In this document: positions 7,138 to 10,422 of the stretch, in pieces | Position numbering within the stretch: the first letter of the stretch is position 1 | How the letters are laid out: the number at the start of each line of letters is the position of its first letter | Source: Comamonadaceae bacterium | Lineage (GTDB): Bacteria > Pseudomonadota > Gammaproteobacteria > Burkholderiales > Burkholderiaceae_C | DNA: 10,422 bases | Direction: 5' to 3' | Assembly (NCBI GenBank): GCA_027490555.1 | Contig: JAIXXW010000086.1 | Span: 1 to 10,422 of the forward strand | Made by a program: the position numbers and the translations under genes | Notes under the pieces: generated by a model | Told to the model about the DNA's origin: nothing | Databases searched by the model: none | The model's input: only the letters and a program-made list of their open reading frames with translations

Positions 7138-7166
7138 ATCATAGGGTTTACGCTAATGCGATTCCA
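7138..7166 (-). promoter_or_regulatory. Candidate sigma-70 promoter for the small membrane protein
   Basis: On the minus strand TGGAAT (7166-7161) and TATGAT (7143-7138) are separated by 17 bases. The -10 matches five of six consensus positions, the -35 only three of six. It would give a leader of about 55 bases before the ATG at 7075. Suggested by eye only. Confidence 0.35.
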
Positions 7167-7175
7167 CTTTATATT
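7147..7175 (+). promoter_or_regulatory. Candidate sigma-70 promoter for the LysR-type gene
   Basis: TTTACG (7147-7152) and TATATT (7170-7175) are separated by 17 bases. Transcription would start near 7182. The -10 overlaps the first of the two 13-bp repeats, so a protein bound there would affect initiation directly, as expected for LysR autoregulation. Confidence 0.45.
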
Positions 7176-7205
7176 CGTGATGGCATTCATTCATATTCGT
7201 GATGG
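7171..7205 (+). repeat. Two identical 13-bp direct repeats, 22-bp period: probable LysR-type operator
   Basis: ATATTCGTGATGG occurs at 7171-7183 and again, identically, at 7193-7205, a 22-bp step that puts both copies on nearly the same DNA face. Both lie between the divergent membrane-protein and LysR genes; the second copy ends 13 bp before the LysR ATG. LysR regulators commonly bind tandem sites in such divergent regions, so this is the best candidate operator. That it binds this particular regulator is inference. Confidence 0.55.
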
Positions 7206-7218
7206 ATAATCCCAAGCC

Positions 7219-8196
7219 ATGAACACGCCCATCCCCGCCGCCTTCAGGACCCTGGACCTGAACCTGTTGCGGGTGTTCGACGAGGTCATGGCCGAGCGCA
7301 GCCTGACCCGGGCCGCCCACAACCTGTCCCTGACCCAACCGGCCGTGAGCAATGCCCTGCGGCGCCTTCGCGAGGCCTTGGGCGATGAACTGGTGCGCCG
7401 GCATGGCCACGGCGTCGAACCCACGCCCAGGGCAGTGGCCCTGTGGCCCAGCGTGCGCGAGGCCCTGCGCCAATTGCAGGCGGCCATCGTGCCCAGCACC
7501 TTCGCGCCGCAACAGGCCCACAACACCTTTGTGCTGGCCATGGCCGACGCCACCGCCGGCGAACTCATGGGGGGTCTGGCCCGCCTGCTGGAACAGCAAT
7601 CGCCCGGGGTGTCGCTGCGTGTGGTGCCCTTGACCACCCGCGATCCGCGCCCGATGTTGAGCGCGGACGGCGCCGACATGGCGCTGGGCTACTTCCCGGC
7701 GGTGCTGGCCGATCTGACGGCGCGCGCCCAGTCGGGTGAAGCCATCCATTTTGAACACCAGCGGCTGTACTCGGGCGAATACGTGTGCGTGATGCGCAAG
7801 GACCACCCCCTGGCCCAGCGCCCCTTGGGCCTGAGCGAGTACTGCGCGGCGCGGCACCTGCTGGTGAGTTTTTCGGGTCGGCCCTACGGCTTTGTGGACG
7901 AAGCCCTGGCGGTGATCGGGCAGCAAAGGCGCATCGTGCTGACCGTCAACCAGTTCTTCACCGCCGGACGGGTGGTGGTGAACTCCGACTTGCTCACGGT
8001 GCTGCCGCGCCACTTCGTGCCCACCACCGGCATGGCCCGGGAATTGGCGCTGCGCGAGCTGCCCTTTGAAGTGCCGCCCGTGCAGGTGCATGCCCTGTGG
8101 CACCGCAAACGCCACCACGAGCACGCACACCGTTGGATGCGCGAGCAGTTGCAAGCGGTGGCGCAACACGCCTTCCGCGCCGGGGAGCTGGCATGA
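7219..8196 (+). CDS. LysR-type transcriptional regulator (NahR/DntR/LinR-like subgroup)
   Basis: A 325-residue DNA-binding regulator. The winged helix-turn-helix lies at about 11-72, with LDLNLLRVFDEVMAERSLTR (12-31) and the recognition helix in SLTQPAVSNALRRLRE (37-52), followed by a wing ending VEPTPRA (66-72). A linker helix follows, then a two-lobed inducer-binding domain (about 95-310). Features such as DMALGYFPAVLADL, LYSGEYVCVMRKDHPLA and VNSDLLTVLPRHF resemble the NahR/DntR/LinR subgroup, which often senses aromatic or other small carboxylic effectors; the actual effector is unknown. There is no clear Shine-Dalgarno. The stop overlaps the metallophosphoesterase start by four bases (ATGA), so the two are co-transcribed and probably translationally coupled. 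The upstream tandem repeats suggest autoregulation and control of the divergent membrane protein. Confidence 0.95.
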   Translation: MNTPIPAAFRTLDLNLLRVFDEVMAERSLTRAAHNLSLTQPAVSNALRRLREALGDELVRRHGHGVEPTPRAVALWPSVREALRQLQAAIVPSTFAPQQAHNTFVLAMADATAGELMGGLARLLEQQSPGVSLRVVPLTTRDPRPMLSADGADMALGYFPAVLADLTARAQSGEAIHFEHQRLYSGEYVCVMRKDHPLAQRPLGLSEYCAARHLLVSFSGRPYGFVDEALAVIGQQRRIVLTVNQFFTAGRVVVNSDLLTVLPRHFVPTTGMARELALRELPFEVPPVQVHALWHRKRHHEHAHRWMREQLQAVAQHAFRAGELA

Positions 8197-9053
8197 ACAT
8201 CCAGCTCCTGTCGGACCTGCACCTGGAGTCCAACCCCGGCTTTGTGCCGCGTCCCGCACCCACGGCGGATGTGCTGGTGCTGGCCGGCGACATCGGCTCT
8301 TACCAGACCGGCTCGGCCCTGGCCGCTGCAGGCGATGCCGACTTCGGTCTGGCGCGGTTTTCACCGCTGCACGGCTGGCCCACCCCGGTGCTGTTCGTGC
8401 CCGGCAACCATGAGTACGATGGGCTGGACTTCGACTTGGCCCATGCCCGGCTGCAGGCGTCTTGCGCCCGCCTGGGCATCACCTGGCTGGAGCGCGAAGT
8501 GGTGCAGCTGGGCGGTGTGCGCTTTGTGGGCACCACGCTGTGGACCGACTTTGATGCCCTCGGGCCGCTGGCCGGGCAGCGCATGGCCGAGAGCCCGCCA
8601 GCGCATGCAGGCCACCCCAACAGCCCCTACACCCGCCAGCTCAAGGCCCGCGACAAGGCGTTTCGGGCGGCCAACCATTACCTGCGCAAAACACTGACCA
8701 CGCGCCAGGGCGCGCCCTGGCTGGCCGAAGGGGTGCGCGAGCAGGCCTTGCTGTGCCAGCACTGGCTGGACCAGGCTCTGGCCACGCCGTTTGACGGCCC
8801 CACCGTGGTGGTCACGCACTTCGCGCCCAGCCTGCACAGCGCCGACCCCCGCTATGGCCTGGTGCCCGGCACGGCGGGCTTTTGCAACGCGCTGGACCAT
8901 GCGCTGCCCCGGGCCCAGCTGTGGCTGCACGGGCACCTGCATTGCCCCAGCGACTACCTGCGCCATGGCTGCCGTGTGGTGGCCAACCCGCTGGGCTACG
9001 CCCAGAAAAACGAACAGCGGGCTTTCAAGCCGCAATGCCTCATCGGCCTCTGA
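8193..9053 (+). CDS. Calcineurin-like metallophosphoesterase
   Basis: A 286-residue cytoplasmic protein with the full dinuclear-metal phosphoesterase motif set: SDLHLE (D8, H10), AGDIG (D33), PGNHEYDG (N72, H73), VVVTHFAP (H209) and LHGHLH (H248, H250). The final RVVANPLGY (261-269) is typical of the family's last strand. There is no signal peptide, so the substrate is probably an intracellular phosphomonoester, phosphodiester or nucleotide; motifs alone cannot say which. I chose the ATG at 8193 because the protein then begins directly with the first metal-binding strand (MNIQLLSDLH) and GGGGAG lies just upstream. A longer reading from a GTG at 8097 would sit entirely inside the LysR gene. 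The 4-bp overlap with LysR indicates an operon. Confidence 0.94.
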   Translation: MNIQLLSDLHLESNPGFVPRPAPTADVLVLAGDIGSYQTGSALAAAGDADFGLARFSPLHGWPTPVLFVPGNHEYDGLDFDLAHARLQASCARLGITWLEREVVQLGGVRFVGTTLWTDFDALGPLAGQRMAESPPAHAGHPNSPYTRQLKARDKAFRAANHYLRKTLTTRQGAPWLAEGVREQALLCQHWLDQALATPFDGPTVVVTHFAPSLHSADPRYGLVPGTAGFCNALDHALPRAQLWLHGHLHCPSDYLRHGCRVVANPLGYAQKNEQRAFKPQCLIGL

Positions 9054-9112
9054 AGGGCGCCCCACCACCCAACCGGCCGGGGCAAAAAACAGCGCCACCC
9101 GCAGCGCTTGGC

Positions 9113-9126
9113 TTGACCTGAATCAA
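9113..9126 (+). promoter_or_regulatory. FNR/ANR-type binding site upstream of the universal stress protein
   Basis: TTGAC-CTGA-ATCAA matches the FNR/ANR consensus TTGAT-N4-ATCAA at nine of ten positions and is extended by C and G outside (CTTGA...TCAAG). The centre is at 9119.5. A plausible -10 (TAAGGT, 9149-9154) would give a start near 9161, placing the box at about -41.5, the normal position of an activating FNR site. There is no good -35, which also fits activator dependence. Universal stress genes are known low-oxygen (FNR/ANR/Dnr-type) targets in several proteobacteria. The site is seen; regulation is inferred. Confidence 0.7.
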
Positions 9127-9187
9127 GGCCGCGCCGCGCCAGTGGGCTTAAGGTGAGGGCTTGTTTGATCCGCAACCGGAGTCCCCC

Positions 9188-9610
9188 ATGAAAATCCTTT
9201 TGGCCGTTGACGGCAGTGAGTACACCAAGAAAATGCTGGCTTACCTGGCCACGCACGATGAGCTTTTCGGCACCCAGCACCAGTACACCTTGCTGACGGT
9301 GAACCCCCAACTGCCCCCGCGCGCACGCGCGGTGGTGGGCAAGGACATGGTCGAGGCCTACCACCGCGAGACCGCCGAAAAAATACTGGCCCCGGTGACG
9401 CAGTTTTTGCTGCGCCATGGCATCGACGCCAAGACCGTGGCCAAAGTCGGTCACGCCGGTGAAACGATTTCCAAGGCCGCCGACAGCGGCAAGTTTGACC
9501 TGGTGGTGATGGGCTCCCACGGCCACGGCACGCTGGGCAACCTGGTGATGGGTTCGGTCGCCACCCAGGTGGTGGCCCACTGCCGAGTGCCGGTGCTGCT
9601 GGTGCGCTGA
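9188..9610 (+). CDS. Universal stress protein (UspA family, ATP-binding type)
   Basis: A 140-residue single-domain Usp, the usual length. It begins MKILLAVDGSEYTKKML, the first strand with the conserved Asp (D8). The ATP-binding signature G-2X-G-9X-G-S is intact at GSHGHGTLGNLVMGS (109-123), followed by VATQVVAHCRVPVLLVR, the typical final helix and strand. These small cytoplasmic proteins bind ATP and help survival under starvation, oxygen limitation or other stress. The ATG at 9188 is preceded by GGAG at six bases. An FNR/ANR-like box 60-75 bases upstream suggests induction at low oxygen. It converges on the TetR gene with four bases between the stop codons. Confidence 0.95.
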   Translation: MKILLAVDGSEYTKKMLAYLATHDELFGTQHQYTLLTVNPQLPPRARAVVGKDMVEAYHRETAEKILAPVTQFLLRHGIDAKTVAKVGHAGETISKAADSGKFDLVVMGSHGHGTLGNLVMGSVATQVVAHCRVPVLLVR

Positions 9611-9620
9611 TGCTTCAGCG
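9605..9620. terminator. Hairpin built from the two stop codons of the usp and TetR genes
   Basis: CGCTGA (9605-9610) and TCAGCG (9615-9620) form a perfect 6-bp stem with the 4-base loop TGCT. The usp TGA (9608-9610) pairs with the complement of the TetR gene's TGA (9615-9617). There is no T-run. It is possibly a minimal bidirectional termination or mRNA-end structure. Confidence 0.4.
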
Positions 9621-10244
9621 GGGGCGGGCGTTCAGGCCGTCAAAACAGGTGCTCATCACCAGATCGAGGATTTGCTCCTCGGTGTGCTGCTCGCCCATCT
9701 TGAGGAACTCCAGCACCGGGTCACAAGCCCGTGCAAACAGGGTGTAGAGCACCGCCACTGCGGGCAGGGCCTGGTTGATCTGGCCCTGGGCCTGGGCCTC
9801 TTCGATCCAGCCCCCCAGAGCATCGCTGACCTCCATCAGGCCATCCATGTAATCCTTGCTGCCCATCAAGGTGGCGCGCAGGCTGGAGTTCTGGCTGGGC
9901 AAAGAAGGCATCAGGCCTTGCAACTTGAGCCGCATGGTCCAGCGGGTCACGTTCTTGAGTTTGTCCAGCGGGGCCAGTTGGGGGTCCATGGCCTTGATCT
10001 CATCCTGGGCCCGGCGCATGGCCGTGACCATGGCGGCGCAAGCCAGTTCTTCCTTGCTGGTGAAGTGCTTGTAAAGACTGGCTTTGGCAATGCCCACTTC
10101 GGCGGCGACCTCATCCACCGTCATGGCGTCAAAGCCTTTTTCGGCCAGCAAACGGTTGACCGACTGGATGATCGCGGTCTCTCTGGCCGCCAACATTTGG
10201 ATTTTGAAAGATTTTCTGGGCGCGGGTTGGGTTTCGTTGTGCAT
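9615..10244 (-). CDS. TetR/AcrR-family transcriptional regulator
   Basis: A 209-residue protein of normal TetR-family length. The DNA-binding domain is at about 18-66: AARETAIIQSVNRLLAEKGF (19-38), then the helix-turn-helix in MTVDEVAAEVGIAKASLYKH (41-60) and FTSKEEL (61-67), all strongly typical. The rest (70-209) is an all-helical ligand/dimerisation domain that names no inducer. Members usually repress a nearby efflux, lipid or catabolic gene, but no obvious target lies divergent to it here. The start at 10244 lies inside a 10-bp palindrome and near a TAGAAT -10-like hexamer, so it may repress itself. There is no clear ribosome site. Confidence 0.95.
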   Translation of the reverse strand: MHNETQPAPRKSFKIQMLAARETAIIQSVNRLLAEKGFDAMTVDEVAAEVGIAKASLYKHFTSKEELACAAMVTAMRRAQDEIKAMDPQLAPLDKLKNVTRWTMRLKLQGLMPSLPSQNSSLRATLMGSKDYMDGLMEVSDALGGWIEEAQAQGQINQALPAVAVLYTLFARACDPVLEFLKMGEQHTEEQILDLVMSTCFDGLNARPR

Positions 10245-10252
10245 GAATTCAT
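10243..10252. promoter_or_regulatory. Palindrome over the TetR start codon next to a -10-like box
   Basis: ATGAATTCAT (10243-10252) is a perfect 10-bp palindrome covering the TetR-gene start codon. On the minus strand TAGAAT (10256-10251) matches five of six -10 positions and would start transcription at or next to the ATG, hinting at a leaderless or very short-leader mRNA with a self-operator. No good -35 is visible. Confidence 0.3.
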
Positions 10253-10271
10253 TCTAGCCTCGCCACCCCAA

Positions 10272-10312
10272 AAATGACCCCGTGAGTACCCTTGGATACC
10301 ACCGGGTCATTT
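10272..10312 (-). terminator. Long stem-loop after the right-edge minus-strand gene
   Basis: AAATGACCC (10272-10280) and GGGTCATTT (10304-10312) are perfect 9-base arms. Inside, after one C-C mismatch, GTG/CAC and GTA/TAC also pair with one bulged A, leaving an 8-base loop. On the minus strand the stem begins within the stop codon of the partial gene and ends in a short T-run (five T, 10274-10270), so it reads as an intrinsic terminator. It could instead be a binding site upstream of the TetR gene. Confidence 0.5.
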
Positions 10313-10422
10313 CACATACTTGGCTCTACGCCCGCCACACCCTGGCGTATGGTCCAACGCCCTTGCAGGGCCAGACTGGCCTGGGGCATGACCGGGTGCG
10401 GGGTGGTCAAAAACTGCGCTTC
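10312..10422 (-). CDS. C-terminal end of an unidentified minus-strand gene, cut by the right window edge
   Basis: From the right edge the minus strand is open for 36 codons and ends in TGA (10314-10312). The reading includes EAQFLTTPHPVMPQASL and then GRWTIRQGVAGVEPSM. The terminator-like stem-loop starting at this stop supports a real gene end. The stretch is too short to name a family. It would be transcribed in the same direction as the TetR gene, 67 bp upstream of it. Confidence 0.4.
   Translation of the reverse strand, partial: EAQFLTTPHPVMPQASLALQGRWTIRQGVAGVEPSM

Noticed and set aside
8097..8192. N-terminal extension of the metallophosphoesterase from a GTG
   Set aside because: It lies wholly inside the LysR coding sequence in another frame. 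The ATG at 8193 begins exactly at the first metal-binding strand with a ribosome site.
9061..9092. GCCCC/GGGGC pairing after the metallophosphoesterase as a terminator
   Set aside because: The stem is short with a long loop and is followed by A, not T, in the direction of transcription.

Overview
The window is ordinary, GC-rich chromosomal DNA, probably from a Burkholderiales betaproteobacterium. A Comamonadaceae-type genome (Hydrogenophaga, Rhodoferax or Limnohabitans-like) is my best guess. The reasons are the strong G/C third-position bias, a Bug-family (TctC) solute receptor, a GTP-dependent PEP carboxykinase used as a bacterial enzyme, and a NahR/LinR-like LysR regulator. These are inferences from family knowledge, not a database match. 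I see no transposase, integrase, CRISPR array, tRNA or rRNA.

Layout. Positions 1-695 (minus) hold the N-terminal 231 codons of a Bug receptor that runs off the left edge. Positions 809-3515 (minus) hold a compact modA-modB-modC molybdate ABC transporter operon. After a 218-bp divergent intergenic region, pckG runs rightwards (3734-5599) and ends in a clear intrinsic terminator. An EamA/DMT permease follows 21 bp after that terminator (5693-6595). It converges on a small two-helix membrane protein of unknown function (6608-7075, minus). That gene is divergent from a LysR-type regulator (7219-8196), whose stop overlaps the start of a calcineurin-like metallophosphoesterase (8193-9053). A universal stress protein (9188-9610) sits behind an FNR/ANR-like box and converges on a TetR-type regulator (9615-10244, minus). 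The last 111 bases look like the C-terminal end of another minus-strand gene, closed by a stem-loop that starts at its stop codon.

How the genes work together. modABC is a self-contained molybdate uptake unit. PckG makes PEP from oxaloacetate (gluconeogenesis/anaplerosis). The membrane protein, LysR regulator and phosphoesterase form a small module around an AT-rich divergent promoter with two identical 13-bp repeats spaced 22 bp apart. The stress protein is probably induced under low oxygen.

I found no clearly new multi-gene system. The most interesting signals are in the non-coding DNA: a symmetric 32-bp dyad just upstream of pckG, the 22-bp-period repeats at the LysR promoter, the FNR-like box centred 41.5 bp from a plausible start site, and several inverted repeats that contain the stop codons of the genes they end.
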